From: Xylogone sp. PMI_703
Taxonomy: Eukaryota; Ascomycota; Leotiomycetes
Reading direction: 5' to 3'
Assembly: GCA_021399445.1 (NCBI GenBank)
Contig: JAJTUQ010000006.1
Span: 3,348,001-3,412,000 of the forward strand
Length of the DNA stretch: 64,000 nt
Shown here: in pieces, positions 46,536 to 58,300 of the stretch
Numbering within the stretch: position 1 is the stretch's first letter
Layout of the letters: each line of letters begins with the position of its first letter
Translations under genes and position numbers: made by a program
The notes under the pieces: generated by a model
Databases searched by the model: none
What the model saw: only the letters and a program-made list of their open reading frames with translations
Told to the model about the DNA's origin: nothing

Positions 46536-48355
46536 ATGGAACAGCAAGTAGAAAGGCACAAATTCTGCATTGTAGTTGGTGGAGGTGTCGGCGGTTTAAT
46601 CCAGGCTGCGGAGCTACTACGCAAGAAAGTACTACGAAAAGAGGAGCTGCAGATCTTCGAGCGCGATGGTGATTATGGTGGAGTCTGGAAAGCCGCAACA
46701 TACCCCGGAGCAGCCTGCGACGTGTTCAGCTGCATGTATCAGATTAGTTGGCATCGAAACCCAGGTATGATACAGCTTCCCTTGCTACTATTATTCATAC
46801 ACATTACTCTCATTGACACTGATTACTAACGTAAGACTGCTTGTTGAAGACTGGAAATCTCTCTTCCCCACCGGTCCTGAGCTCGTCCAATACTACAAAC
46901 AATTTGCCGAACACTATGGACTTCCTGGCTGCACGTTGTTCAAGCACAGCGTCGAGCGGGCTATATGGTCTGAAGATAGATCGCTGTGGATCTTGGATGT
47001 AAAAGATGTGCACACCGGGATATACACGCGCTGGACTTCTAGAGTCCTGGTACAGGCTGCGGGCACTTATAATCGAAAAGTCATTCCTCCTATCCCAGGA
47101 ATTGATCGGTTCAAAGGAGATACATGGCACACTGTAGACTGGCCAGAAGAGTATGACTTTAAAGGAAAGAGTGTTGCATACGTAGGCACTGGACCTACCT
47201 CTGTCCAGGTCCTTCCTCACCTCCAAGCGCAAGCCAAATCTGTGAATGTGTTCTGCAGAAGCATGACATATTGCCATCCATTTATTAATTTTAGCTATCC
47301 AGACTGGATTAGGTGGGCATTTCGGTGGATACCAGGACTATTGGCTCTCTACACCTTCATCATTGCATTCTTCTTCGGGATTTGGGCTTATTTCGCCTTC
47401 AGACCTGAAACTTGGCTTGCTCGATATACTGAGCAATATTGCCACAGATATTTGGAGAAAAAGATATCTGATTCTAGCCTCCTGAGGATAATTCGTCCCA
47501 AGGGACGTTTTGGTGCCAAAAGACCACTAGTCTCTCTTTCTGGATTTTTTGAGGTTCTTCAGAAGGATAATGTAAGCGTTATTGATGGACAAGTTATTGC
47601 AATTGACGAATCTGGCGTTATCACGAAGGCCGCCGCAACGAATGATGCAATTGTCCAAATCGACAACGAAACTGCAAACACTGCTAGAACTTCCTTGTCA
47701 TCATCAAATAATGAGACTGTACACGTTCGTGCAGACGTGCTAATATGGGGTACTGGTTTCAAGATGCAAGGATGGGGTGGAGCAGTCCCAACTGTTGGTC
47801 GTGATGGCCGATTGCTCAGCGAGCACTGGGAGGATTATCCCAAGACTCTTTACGGTAAGCATATGCGTCTTTATATCTCTTGACGGATAGCTTTCTGCCT
47901 TACTTTCCTTGTTGTCGCATTGTTGTCCACTAATACAGAATATGATAGGGACCATGACAACATCTTTCCCCAATCTCTTTCTCGTCAACGGCCCAAACAC
48001 TACCACCCCCTGGGCTAGTTTGATTAAAGGTCTCGAATATCAAGCAGCTCACAACTTGAAGATTATGCGCCATATTTATAATTCCTCGAAGGTGTCGCCC
48101 TACTATGCCTTGGAGCCTCTTCCAGAACGAGAAACAGAATGGACCGAATCGATGCAATCAGAGCTCGATAGACTGGCAACTAGTCCCAGATACGGACCAG
48201 CCTTTTATTATCTCAACAAAAATGATCGCAACACGTTTTTCTGGCCATGGTCGCAGCGATATTATTGGTGGAAGGTCAGAGGTTTCAGCCTCCGGGATTA
48301 TAACGAGATAGGTGGCCAGGTAAAGGAGCAAAATGTAGTTGCAACAAATTTCTAA
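46536..48355 (+). CDS. Baeyer-Villiger-type flavin monooxygenase
   Basis: A class B flavoprotein that inserts oxygen next to a ketone or oxygenates a heteroatom, using NADPH. Exons 46536-46764, 46850-47854 and 47949-48355 give 546 aa. The FAD motif is CIVVGGGVGGLIQAAEL (residues about 10-26), the NADPH motif VAYVGTGPTSVQVLPHL, and the BVMO fingerprint is FKGDTWHTVDWP. LIWGTGF and SFPNLFLVNGPNT are further family blocks. Around residue 265 there is a strongly hydrophobic 25-residue stretch (LYTFIIAFFFGIWAYFAF), suggesting membrane association. The last intron needs the acceptor TATGATAG, joining TLYG to TMTTSF. It may belong to secondary metabolism, but there is no scaffold enzyme within several kilobases. 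Confidence 0.92.
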
Positions 48356-49167
48356 TCAGTTAATGATCGTGGATCCGCGGCATTTCATTGAATCGGATCG
48401 TTTTTGATCGCAATCACAATTTTAGTATTTATTTCGGTATGATTATAGAGCTTGTGTCCAATAATTATATCGGGATATTAGAAGGCAGGTATCAGAACAA
48501 TTAGGGTTGCGCATACGTATTGTGGATAGCTATAATGTTAATAGAAATCGTCTAAAGAGTTTTGTTATGCGAAGCCATTGTTCGTTGCCCTGTAAATGCA
48601 ATCTTCACTATAAATTGTGCTGTAAGATAATTAGTAAAACCCACACTTATCCTATTGCCACTGGAACGTTTGAGGCCGCCAAGATTCAGCACGTTAATAG
48701 TAACTTTAAATATTGAAAATTCTTAGAATGATCCTATTTCGAGTACTATCCTCGCAAAACAGCTTTCATGCATTTTCTATATCAGACTGGGTACCTGTAG
48801 TGGATGCCGGACTGGAGAAACTTTTCTCCTTGCTTTTCGCTGGTAGGAATAGCTCACTGTTATGCAATTTATACAAATTATACTCTAATGATAGCATTTG
48901 TTTGATCTTATTGGTAAGCCTGAGATGAGTTTAATTATGCAGACCCACTCATTGCACAAAACTTAAATTACCAAAATTTAGCTCACTTTACAGTCAGAGT
49001 AGAGTAGTATTAACCAATTAAATGCTAGCAATAATGTTATGCATTTCATAACGGTGAGCCATTTCTACCGGCGGAGGGGACAGCTTAAATAGAGCGCTTT
49101 CCCCTTTCTGTCGCTTTACATTCACTTTCCAACCTCTTCTTCCTACCATACCGAGTTTCTAGCTCCC
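48356..49167. other. Intergenic, no supported gene
   Basis: AT-rich 3' flank of the monooxygenase and 5' flank of the ankyrin gene. A TTAAATA at about 49086 could serve as a weak TATA element. Nothing else was seen. Confidence 0.4.
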
Positions 49168-50898
49168 ATGGTTCAGCTATTGGACTTGCCCCTAGAGATA
49201 TTAAAGTTGATCGCAACCTTTCTACCATCCCAAAGCGATGTTAACGCTCTCAGTCAAACAAATCGCATTGTCAACTATATTCTCATTAAATACCTATATT
49301 CCCGGAACGCAGAGGAACATTCAGGATCAGCACTGATTTGGGCATGTCAAGAGGGGATCATATCTACCGCACGGCATGCTCTTCAAGCGGGAGCCAAGCC
49401 TAATACCCTCGGACGCACAAAATGTCCTGCTTTAGCAACAGCCGCAGCTTATGGGCATGTTGATATAGTGAGGCTTTTATTATCCCAGGATGTTATCGAC
49501 CCAGATCAGAGGGACTTGGCGACCGGACAAACTGCGCTTTCGAAAGCTGCTGAAAATGGACACGATGCTATTATCGGGCTTTTACTGATGACAAAAGGGG
49601 TTGATCCGAACTCCGCTGCCCCTCTGATCACACCGGCATGGGGAGATACCGAAGCTTGGCAGAAGATGCGAGAGCAACTGGGATGGACTGGCAAAACGCC
49701 TTTGGCATGGGCGGCAGAACGAGGCCATTTCGGCGCGGTAAAGCTTTTACTTGAAGATGACAGAGTTAGACCCGATATTCTAGACAGAGAAGGCTTCACA
49801 CCACTGCTGTTGGCGGCGGCGCGCGCACCTACAGCTGTTGTGCAATTGCTGCTAGCCCATAGAGGAGTTGATGCTAACTTTAGAGAAAGACATAACGGAC
49901 ATACAGCCCTAGCAATTGCTGCCATCAACGGGAACGAAGGTGCTGTTCGGCAGCTGCTCTCCAATCCAAGTGTCGACCGAGACCGTCCTAATATCAGAGG
50001 TGCAACGCCAATATTCCATGCTACCAGGAACGGACATGATGCAATTGTTCAGCTGTTGCTCACATACGACGATAAACTTCCCTTGATCGAAGTGAAATCT
50101 CAAAAATACCATCCAATAATCGCAGCGATGGAGCGTAGGGATGATAGGATCACCCAAATCTTTCTGGAACTTGACACGAACCATTCGGGTCGGGAAATTG
50201 AGACTAATCACAGGATTCTCCTGACGGCAGCCAGGACAGGCTACGACCAGGTAGCACAGGCTCTACTCTCTACTGACATAGATAAGAACTGTAGAAATGC
50301 GTATCATCGTACGCCGCTCATATCAGCAGCCAAAAATGGGCACGATGCAGTAGTCGCTGTTCTTCTGGCGGGAGGTGCAGATGTGAATTGCAGAGACCAG
50401 GATGGCTGGACGGCTCTCTCTCACGCCGCCTATAACGGCCATGAAACGGTTGTAAGCTTGCTTCTTTTACAGAATGGTATAAACGTGCATTGTAAAGATT
50501 TCGACGATGAAACGCCGCTATCCCGAGCAGCAGATCGCTGCCACGAATCAATCATGGTACAGTTGCTTAAATACCCTGGAGTCGACTTTAACTTCAGAAG
50601 TGCCGAAGATAAGACACCGCTTTTACTAGCTGCACAAGCCGGCTGTGAAGAAGCGGCAAAGCTCCTCGTTTCATCGGGAGCTGTGGATCCTGATGCAAAA
50701 TCTGTAGAGGGCCTTACTCCTCTAATGTGCACCTCTCAGGCAGGAAGCATGGAGATAGTTTCATTGCTTCTTGCCACGAAGCGTGTTGATTTGATGGCAA
50801 GGGATTCCGCTTCGGGTATGACTGCGGCGGGATGGGCCAGCTTTTACGGGGAGGATGCAATTGCGGAGCTTCTAAACAATGCTGTGCAAGAGATCTAG
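49168..50898 (+). CDS. F-box / ankyrin-repeat protein
   Basis: A single exon of 576 aa. Residues about 4-48 form an F-box (LDLPLEILKLIATFLPSQSDV...NRIVNYIL), which binds Skp1 in SCF ubiquitin ligases. The rest is about a dozen ankyrin repeats beginning near residue 52, with the usual G-TAL--AA--GH---V--LL pattern (GQTALSKAAENGHDAIIGLLL, GKTPLAWAAERGHFGAVKLLL, RTPLISAAKNGHDAVVAVLL). The combination suggests a substrate adaptor in which the ankyrin stack selects the target. Such proteins are greatly expanded in some ascomycetes and fast evolving. The target cannot be predicted. No lesion; start and stop are clear. Confidence 0.93.
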   Translation: MVQLLDLPLEILKLIATFLPSQSDVNALSQTNRIVNYILIKYLYSRNAEEHSGSALIWACQEGIISTARHALQAGAKPNTLGRTKCPALATAAAYGHVDIVRLLLSQDVIDPDQRDLATGQTALSKAAENGHDAIIGLLLMTKGVDPNSAAPLITPAWGDTEAWQKMREQLGWTGKTPLAWAAERGHFGAVKLLLEDDRVRPDILDREGFTPLLLAAARAPTAVVQLLLAHRGVDANFRERHNGHTALAIAAINGNEGAVRQLLSNPSVDRDRPNIRGATPIFHATRNGHDAIVQLLLTYDDKLPLIEVKSQKYHPIIAAMERRDDRITQIFLELDTNHSGREIETNHRILLTAARTGYDQVAQALLSTDIDKNCRNAYHRTPLISAAKNGHDAVVAVLLAGGADVNCRDQDGWTALSHAAYNGHETVVSLLLLQNGINVHCKDFDDETPLSRAADRCHESIMVQLLKYPGVDFNFRSAEDKTPLLLAAQAGCEEAAKLLVSSGAVDPDAKSVEGLTPLMCTSQAGSMEIVSLLLATKRVDLMARDSASGMTAAGWASFYGEDAIAELLNNAVQEI

Positions 50899-51200
50899 AG
50901 TATTGATTAAGTGAAAAGATAAAAGGTCCTTTGCATTAGAATCTGCGGTGGGAAGGTCAATCGTAATAAATTAACGATATGCAATAATGTGTAGCTATTA
51001 GATTAGCAATTTTATAGACACGAATGGACATTGTCAGTACATCCTTATATCAAGTGTGGCACGCGGTATGTTCACAGTTGAACTGATGTTGATTTAGTGC
51101 AGTTCAATGGGAACCGTATTTTAAGGCTGCAGCAAAGTGGATTCATTGTATGATGTGGAGGCAATGGTACAATTATATGGGGGTTTATAATAACTCTACT
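50899..51200. other. Intergenic between convergent genes
   Basis: Short AT-rich sequence between the ankyrin gene and the kinase-like gene. Nothing recognisable. Confidence 0.4.
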
Positions 51201-52138
51201 CTAAATCAAATCTCTACAGTCTATATTTTCAACGATAACATTAGGGAAAATCATTTTCCTTGTAATAAGATCGCCGTTTATCAAGTCATTCTCTTCAGCA
51301 CGTTTTGCAGCCGCCTCTACTGTTGATTCAATACCCGCAAGAATATGGCGCTTGATCAACCGTCTCTTAGCTGTTTCTCGTGATACCGAAACGAACCAGC
51401 TGTAAAGGCCCAATTAGCTTGAGGTAGTGCTCTCGAGGAAAATGAATTCACATACGCTTCATCAACTAGGTCCCTAATTTCGTTCCATGGTTCTTCATCC
51501 AAAAGGAGGTAATTCCCTTCTAAGATTATGATTCGTTGAGAAGAAGGGATGCAGATATCGTTTTCGATCGGGTCTTTGACTTTATGGTCAAAACTCGGTA
51601 CATAAAAAGACATGGAAGGATCGTCTATCTCAGTTACAGGTGTCTGTCGAAGGCACCGGACAAGGTCTACAAAAGCTTGAGCGTCGAAAGTAAATGGCGC
51701 GCCTCGTCGCTGGAGTAGATTTTCGGTACTGGAAGACTGAAGTGCTAAGAGCTGAGATTTAGAGTAATGGAATCCGTCCTATATACACACTCGCACTTGG
51801 TAAGTTAAGCTATCATAAGAAGCCGGCAGAAAACTTTGTAAGTTTGGCAACGGAGTAACAAGTGAGAATCATACCATCGGCAGAATAGCTACATTGAGCT
51901 TTCCATTTTCGTTGAACCTGCTAGCTAGCCCCGCTGATATTGTGCTCTTTCCAGAGCCGGGTACTCCAGCAAGAGCTATGAGGATGCGTCGATGAGATGA
52001 TGGGGGGTTATTTTCCAATAAGCTTGTCACTCTATCGCATAACGTTGTGATGACTTGTTCCATTGTCGCCGGCGCAGGATAATTGATTCTCGGAAATAAT
52101 GTGCCATCTTTGCGCACCACTTTGGTTATCAAGAGCAA
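51201..52138 (-). CDS. P-loop kinase of the uridine kinase / phosphoribulokinase-like group (Yfh7-like)
   Basis: A probable small-molecule kinase. Exons 51875-52138, 51456-51778 and 51201-51399 total 261 aa. The Walker A motif GVPGSGKST is at residues about 58-66. The MDGFHYSKSQL block, created across intron 1, is characteristic of the group, and IIILEGNYLLLDEEPW is the Walker B/lid region. LIKRHILAGIESTVEAAAKRAEENDLINGDLI is the C-terminal phosphate-binding helix region. The second intron uses GTATGT...TTACAG and makes DEA-WFVSVSRE. A start at the internal methionine 26 would match relatives better than the first ATG. Substrates of fungal members are uncertain (pantothenate- or nucleoside-kinase-like). 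It is divergent from the sugar transporter. Confidence 0.87.
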
Positions 52139-52693
52139 TTAAGATAAAGTGATTAACGGCTCCTAAACTCATGTCTCTCTGATCCTATCTCTGGATCGTG
52201 TTTCTTGGTCCGCCACTGTGGATTCGTTAAATTGCAAAGTTTTAGCATTGGCACACGATGGTTGATGCTAGCGGACCGAGATTGAAGCGCTGATTCGCCG
52301 GAGCACAGTCGTCCGGGCTTCACCATCTTGTAGAGTTCAACGGGCGGCCCAGAACAGTAAGATTCAGAGCTGATCCTTCAACCACCGACTCAGGCCAGCC
52401 GCCATAAGTGGGAGCTTGGCTTCGGACTGCAGTCGTCCGGCCCAAGACTCTAGCAACTCCTGATGCTTAGTGCTCTGATGATCTTGCTCTGGTGTGGAGA
52501 ATGGAGAGCATGGCGGGGAATTGGGGGAATCCATGACATGCGCATCATTTCCCCAGACGCAGACGTATAAAATGGGGGTTATTTCCTTGTCTACGAGCAT
52601 CGTGCTCTCCATTCAAGGGGTCTGGTAATTCTTGATATTCGCTACAAGGTTGTTTTTTCTGTCTTGAGGAAGAAGAATAGACCTTCTCCAAAG
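52139..52693. promoter_or_regulatory. Divergent promoter region, kinase / sugar transporter
   Basis: Contains an 11-bp direct repeat CAGTCGTCCGG at 52306-52316 and 52430-52440, plus CGG-containing words that could suit a zinc-cluster regulator. Open frames here are antisense shadows without motifs. Confidence 0.35.
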
Positions 52694-54507
52694 ATGGCGC
52701 AAGCGTCAACACCGTATTCGGGCGGAGCTCGACAAAAGGGCTTCTCGCTCCTCTTTGAAAATCCATATCTTTTTGGAGTAGCTCTGGTAAGTGATTGTCT
52801 ATGCCAGTTATGATAATTCCGACTCATGGTTCGTTGCGATAGTTCTCATCCCTTGGCGGTTTTCTCTTTGGCTATGACCAAGGCGTTGTTTCCGGCGTCA
52901 TCACTATGGAGTCCTTTGGTGCAAAATTCCCTCGCGTATTCCTTGATAGTGGATTTAAAGGATGGTTTGTCTCTACTCTTCTGCTCAGTGAGTTAGCTCC
53001 CCAATGTATACGGGTTTGAGAATATGCTCACGTGTTATTAGCTGCTTGGCTGGGGTCTCTCATCAATGGCCCTATTGCGGATCGCCTTGGTCGCAAGATC
53101 GACATCATGGTTGCAGTAATTATTTTTGTCATTGGCTCTGCAATTCAAGCTGGCGCTGTTGATATCCCCATGTTGTTCATTGGTCGAGCGATCGCCGGAT
53201 TTGCTGTTGGAATGTTGACGATGGTTATTCCACTTTATATCTCAGAAGTTTCTCTCCCTGATATCAGAGGTGGTCTTGTGGTTCTTCAACAGCTCTCAAT
53301 TACCATCGGTATCTTGTTTAGCTTCTGGATTGACTACGGTACTCATTATATCGGCGGAGTGCGATGCGCTCCTAACATCCCTTATACCGGCGGTACGTCG
53401 AGCAATCCTACGTTTGATCCGCACCACGATGTTGGACCAAATGGTTGCACTGGCCAGTCAGATGCCTCATGGAGAATCCCTCTTGCCCTTCAGATCTTCC
53501 CTGCGTTATGTCTTGGTATTGGGATGTTATTCTACCCTGACTCTCCTCGCTGGCTCCTAATGCAAGAACGTGATGAGGAAGCAATGGCCACCCTTGCCCG
53601 TCTTCGTCGTCAGCCCGCCGAACATCCATCCGTAGTATCAGAGGCCCTTGAAATTAGAGCCGCTCTGCTTCTTGAGAATAGCTATGTTAAAGATCATTAT
53701 TCCGGCCTTTCTGGTAATCGGCTGCATGCTGCGCAGTATCTCTCCCTGCTCACCAATATGGGTCGATTCAAACGTCTGGCTATTGGATGCTGTGTCATGT
53801 TCTTCCAGCAGTTTATGGGCTGCAATGCTATGATTTATTATGCGCCAACTATGTTTTCTTCTCTCGGTTTAGATGGAAACACGACATCCCTTCTCGCGAC
53901 TGGAGTCTATGGGATTGTCAACTGCCTGTCCACTCTTCCAGCTCTTATCTTCATTGATCGCGTCGGTCGTAGACCACTGCTTATGTGTGGTGCGATAGGA
54001 ACCTGCATCTCCCTTGTAATTGTGGGTGCGATTGTAGGCGCTTATAAGGGATCACTGGGTAGTAACAAGGCAGCCGGGTGGGCTGGCATTGCTTTTATAT
54101 ACATCTACGACATCAACTTCTCTTACTCCTTCGCCCCCATCGGATGGGTGCTTCCATCAGAGATCTTTCCTCTCTCCATCCGTTCCAAAGCCATCTCCAT
54201 CACAACTTCTGCGACCTGGATGTGCAACTTCATCATTGGATTGGTGACTCCCGACATGCTGTCTTCTATCACTTGGGGCACTTATATTTTCTTCGCGGCA
54301 TTCTGTCTTATTGCTTTTACCTTCACGTATTTCTTCATTCCGGAGACCCAGGGAAAGACCCTCGAGGATATGGACATGGTGTTTGGGGATATGACAGCGC
54401 ATGAGGAGAAAGAGAGGATTAAGGCTATTGAGGCACAACTTAGAGGGGTAACGGTCGATGGCCTAGATGCCGAAAAGGGCGGTGTCATTGAACAAGAAGA
54501 GGTCTAA
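52694..54507 (+). CDS. MFS sugar transporter (sugar porter family)
   Basis: A 12-helix plasma-membrane monosaccharide or oligosaccharide permease. Exons 52694-52786, 52843-52987 and 53042-54507 give 567 aa. The first two exons supply helix 1 with GGFLFGYDQGVVSGVI, so a start at 53032 would be wrong. Sugar-porter signatures are PIADRLGRK, PDSPRWLL, FFQQFMGCNAMIYYAPTMF (the family QQxxGxNxxxYY motif), GRRPLLM, GWVLPSEIFPLSIRSKA and PETQGKTLEDMD. A glycine-, asparagine- and proline-rich loop follows TM4. The long acidic cytoplasmic tail ends IEQEEV. It is most like fungal hexose/quinate or lactose-type permeases; the substrate cannot be read off. No lesion. Confidence 0.94.
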
Positions 54508-55838
54508 TGCATTAGCTATCATAAGACGTGAACTGCTAATAGATGACTATTGAAAATTATGTGGGTTTTTATTGGGGTTCCAGTCCAACACGAGTTAAAA
54601 TTTTCTTAACGCGGGTAAGTAATGTGGTGCAAAGTGACCTCATCGATATCCAGCAGTTGTGCTACAGAGAAGGAGGCGAAATATGTAAAGATTGTTACAA
54701 GTAGCGTCAAAAGGAACGAGGGATTTTGATATATTTAGTATTTTAATATACTATCGTCCCCCTAGAATGCATCCCTAGCAGCGTAAAAATAAGGATTAAA
54801 GCGGATACTATTGTGGGTACTCAGTGAAATCTGACAAGGACCATAAAGCTTATTGTCTTATTTAAGTAATATTTCTATGGAGAAAGTGTCCGTAATACAG
54901 GGGGATTAGGCCATTAGGTCACTGAATAAGCTTATTTACACTACCAAGAGGATGAATTTAAAGGGGGGATAGTACTGTACTAAAGCCTCACCCTCTAAAT
55001 GTATGTCTAGCGCGTCCCACTGATGGCGATGTTAATACCTAGCTTTGGTTCCTAGAATGAAATACCGCTTTCCTTATAAGGAACCATGTCTTTAGATTTT
55101 TTTATCAAATTCTATGGGAATCCTGCCAGCAAACTGTGACGCTTATTGGTCAGAATCCGTTAGTCTATGCTCCCGAAGTCAGCATCTACATCACCACCGA
55201 TAGGGCGCGCTAGACGTATATTTAGGGGGGACTAGTATCTCCGGATATTCGGTTATCGGCCTTAGGTTATACATTCGGCAACCGACCCTTCTAACACCCC
55301 TCAAGTCATCCACTTAGTAACTCTGCTATACGGCTCTGTATAGAGCACATAACGCTCATAAGTCCTAGAGTACCTGCATCAAGATAAGAGGTTATAGCAC
55401 CACTGTCATTTAAGTTTACACATAGGTTGTATAACATATAAAGTTAATCAATTGCCAGCTCAGATGATAACTTTAAAGAATGTGGATAAGTAGTATATAA
55501 CGATATGAACCCCGACTGCAAGCGAAAGTGATGGCTTCTAAACTAGCGCATACTAATTAATTAGGAAACTGTAGAATCAAGATTTGTCCTATTGTAAGAC
55601 GCTCTTTCAGGCCTAGCTCAGTATAAGCTTTTGTCGCTCTTCCCACCGATAGGCAGACACCTAATCATTAAGGATATCGTGATCTCTCCGCCACATAGCT
55701 GTTGACACCTTCATCTTCACTGCACTGCTGAATTCAAGGCTGGACGGTCTTATTGTTGGCTAATACAGCGTTTGTGAAGGACTCTCAGGTCTCGAACTGG
55801 TGATTCGGAGGCCCGGAGTATGGTTGCAAAAGAGTCGG
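54508..55838. other. Intergenic, no supported gene
   Basis: About 1.3 kb of AT-rich sequence between the transporter and the small peptide gene. No frame, repeat or RNA is recognisable. Confidence 0.4.
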
Positions 55839-55991
55839 TCAGAACTCGTTCGATTGGGCATTGACGAAGTTGTCGAGAACCTCCTTGCCCGCAGTGTCGA
55901 GGTCCGTGGATGGTAGACTGATCAGTGGTAGAGCCAGGGCTGAGGCCTGGATGACTACAATAGCAAAAGTGAGAAGGTTTGTGAATTGCAT
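55839..55991 (-). CDS. Small secreted peptide (50 aa)
   Basis: A short uninterrupted frame. Residues 1-20 form a clear signal peptide (NLLTFAIVVIQASALA), with a likely cleavage after an Ala-Leu-Ala type site. The mature part would be about 28-30 residues: LPLISLPSTDLD, then an amphipathic AGKEVLDNFVNAQ and NEF at the C-terminus. It has no cysteines and no dibasic Kex2 sites. It lies head to head with a UstYa-like oxidase gene (580 bp between starts). It could be a secreted effector, a precursor for the oxidase's pathway, or a chance frame; the signal peptide makes chance less likely. I do not recognise a family. Confidence 0.55.
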   Translation of the reverse strand: MQFTNLLTFAIVVIQASALALPLISLPSTDLDTAGKEVLDNFVNAQSNEF

Positions 55992-56141
55992 CTTTTGTAG
56001 ATAATGTGTAAAATCAAGATTTTGACTGCCTGTATTATCCTTTTCGAACAGCAGAGGGTAGTTAGGACAATGTTCTTCTTTAATAGTATCGGTGAACGAG
56101 GAAGTAAACTATCTTTGATTTTCCGGCTTACTCAGTCACAA

Positions 56142-56240
56142 GATAAATAATTCACACCCCAACAAGTCTATCTGTTTCGCTGGAAGGTAATATAATTGGA
56201 ATCTAGTCTTTGCCGCTTACTAAGGTGTGAATTATTTATC
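56142..56240. repeat. Perfect 17-bp inverted repeat with 65-bp spacer
   Basis: Arms GATAAATAATTCACACC (56142-56158) and its exact reverse complement (56224-56240). Each outer end carries a GATA-type site (AGATAA and GGATAA). It sits in the promoter gap between the small peptide and the UstYa-like gene. It may be a regulator site pair or the ends of a miniature element; no target-site duplication is evident. Confidence 0.65.
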
Positions 56241-56500
56241 CTTGCAACCAAGTAATCACAGCTGAAGAGAGGTAAAAAATCCCCAACCACGCGAGTACTC
56301 CCGTGGTCCATTACGTACTATCATTTAAACATTAGTTAATCGGCCCGTACAAAAATGATAGATATTTTGCACTTGCGTATGTGCGATTTTCCGGTCATGA
56401 CTCCCTGTCAAACATCAGTGGTGCAGGGGCTCCCCATGGTCTTTCGAGTTGTAAACGATTCTATGTCAGGCATCAGATAGGGTTTCTTAGGATGCATGCG

Positions 56501-56507
56501 TATAAAT
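56501..56507 (+). promoter_or_regulatory. TATA box (TATAAAT)
   Basis: TATAAAT about 65 bp ahead of the ATG of the UstYa-like gene. Confidence 0.5.
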
Positions 56508-56571
56508 TAGTCCCCATTTCCCCAGCTAAGCGGCCCTTCCTTGTCTCCTTCGAGGTATATCAACCACTAAT

Positions 56572-57449
56572 ATGATGAGCCTGGACGATTCTAGAACTAC
56601 TCTGCTCGACGAGTACGAAGCATCTGCTTGGCCCGAGAGATGCTGCGAGCATTGCAGAAAGGGGAGGTGGTCGAAGCTCAAGATATTTTTTATCTTAGAG
56701 TCTACTCTAGTTATGTTGTTCATTTTATATTATATTGGTGATTACTCTCTCTCTAAGTATCAAGGTGACGCGGCGGTCGACCCTTGTAAGTGACAGATGG
56801 TGAGCTGAGAGATATACAGTATGTTGACATACATTCGGGGCTAGACTGGAAACTCTGGGATTACAACTCCACCTTCTTCTTTTATGGGGTTGAAGGCTCG
56901 GGAGAGAGAACTTCCGAGGCTGACCAACTTTGGCAGGACATTCTGTCAGGTAAGACCTCGATTGCTATTTTCCTCAGTTAGGATACTACGCTGACCTTGG
57001 AGTAAGGTGATGGCATTATTGCGATCGAAACGGCATGGGCACGGCAAAATAATATCGCTCTTTCTGCCCCTTTGCCTGACCACCCTGAACTAAGCGTGTA
57101 CCAAGTCGATGGCTTTCATAGCCTACACTGCCTATATCGCCTCAGGAATAAGATTTTATCCGACACTCCTATCGCTGAAACTCCTCGTGGTCACATGCAC
57201 ACACTGCACTGCATTGACTACATCCGCGAGCAGCTAATGTGCCATGCCGACATGACATTGCAGGGTACGGACGACTATGTCCATTATATTAACAATAAAG
57301 GATACCAGTGTAGGGATTTTTCTGCCATACAGACTTGGGTTAACGAACATAAGTGGCCTGGCCATCGTACTTATATCGACGCTTGGGTGCGACAACGCAT
57401 GAACGATAGTGCACAGGCTACAGAGAGAGATGTATTTAGGTCAGTATAA
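56572..57449 (+). CDS. UstYa-like oxidase (DUF3328)
   Basis: Single-pass membrane proteins of this family oxidise or cyclise peptides in fungal ribosomal-peptide pathways (ustiloxin, phomopsin, cyclochlorotine) and occur in other clusters. Three exons read as 56572-56764, 56812-56949 and 57007-57449 (257 aa). The transmembrane helix is FFILESTLVMLFILYYIG (about residues 39-56). The hallmark motifs are present as DGFHSLHCLYRLR (HxxHC) and HTLHCIDYIREQLMCHADMTL. The first intron is uncertain: the 47-nt form GTGACG...GAGAG keeps KYQ-DIQYVDIHS in frame, whereas the tempting GTAAGT at 56786 would give an intron of only 26 nt. It is next to a tiny secreted peptide gene and an SDR, a possible mini-cluster. 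Confidence 0.85.
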
Positions 57450-58300
57450 AGTACTATTACAGTATATGAATACTCCGCCGCTACACCTTAATAGGCCAGT
57501 AGTTATTTCAGATAAGTTTTTCTTATAAGTATCTTCAACTCGAACCAAACTTGTATTTTCCCCCTAGTTTATGGTATGTAAATTATATGGGGGTGCTTAC
57601 TGTATATCCACTGGCTCTTATTTACACTTGCCAAGACCTGGTACCGGCATTACGACGCGTCGATTTGGCTTGAGTTAAATTGATTTCCTAGCATAACTGT
57701 GAATAGCAATAGTGCGTAAATACGAATAATATTGTGAAGTGTGAAAATCTTACAGTATGGGCTCTACCGTATTGCCAACGCCCTGCGGCCGGGTTAAGTA
57801 GAGCATTGGGCCGCTATTCCTAATCAACCCTAGACGACTGACCAAGCTTCTACTCCGTACCTCCGTAGAGCTTACTCCTGTCAAAAGGTGGGGCAAGAGC
57901 TTGTAAAATTATGGCACGCCAGAGCGTTTAACTCTTCTAAAACCGTAATACGCAATTTTAGGAGGTTCCAATACTCCAACGAACAGTAGAATAAGTTAAC
58001 ATCTTCATACTCTGTATCATCTATAGTAAGCGAGAGGTCATGTATCACCTCGTCCAGGAGAACAGTATTACAAAGTGTAAAATGATACTTGATTCAGGAA
58101 GAAGGCTCGCGGGCGGTCCGTTTCCGTTTAGGCTTCCTGCATGAGCGACTGGAAGGACAGATAGCACATACTCCGTATACCTAGCCGAGCCTATCAGACT
58201 TGGACTACTGGTACCTCTCTTAAAGGTTCGACTCCTCCAGGATGACTCACGTTGGTTCCAGATCTCCATCTTGGTGCCAATTCATTCTACAGATATCAAA
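57450..58300. other. Intergenic, no supported gene
   Basis: About 850 bp. The minus-strand frame at 58045-58269 has no recognisable content and overlaps the promoter of the SDR. Confidence 0.4.

Noticed and set aside
54157..54488. Minus-strand frames over the sugar transporter 3' end
   Set aside because: Shadows of the transporter coding frame.
55785..55830. tRNA B-box-like TCTCGAACTGG on the minus strand
   Set aside because: No acceptor stem, A box or anticodon arm can be folded around it.
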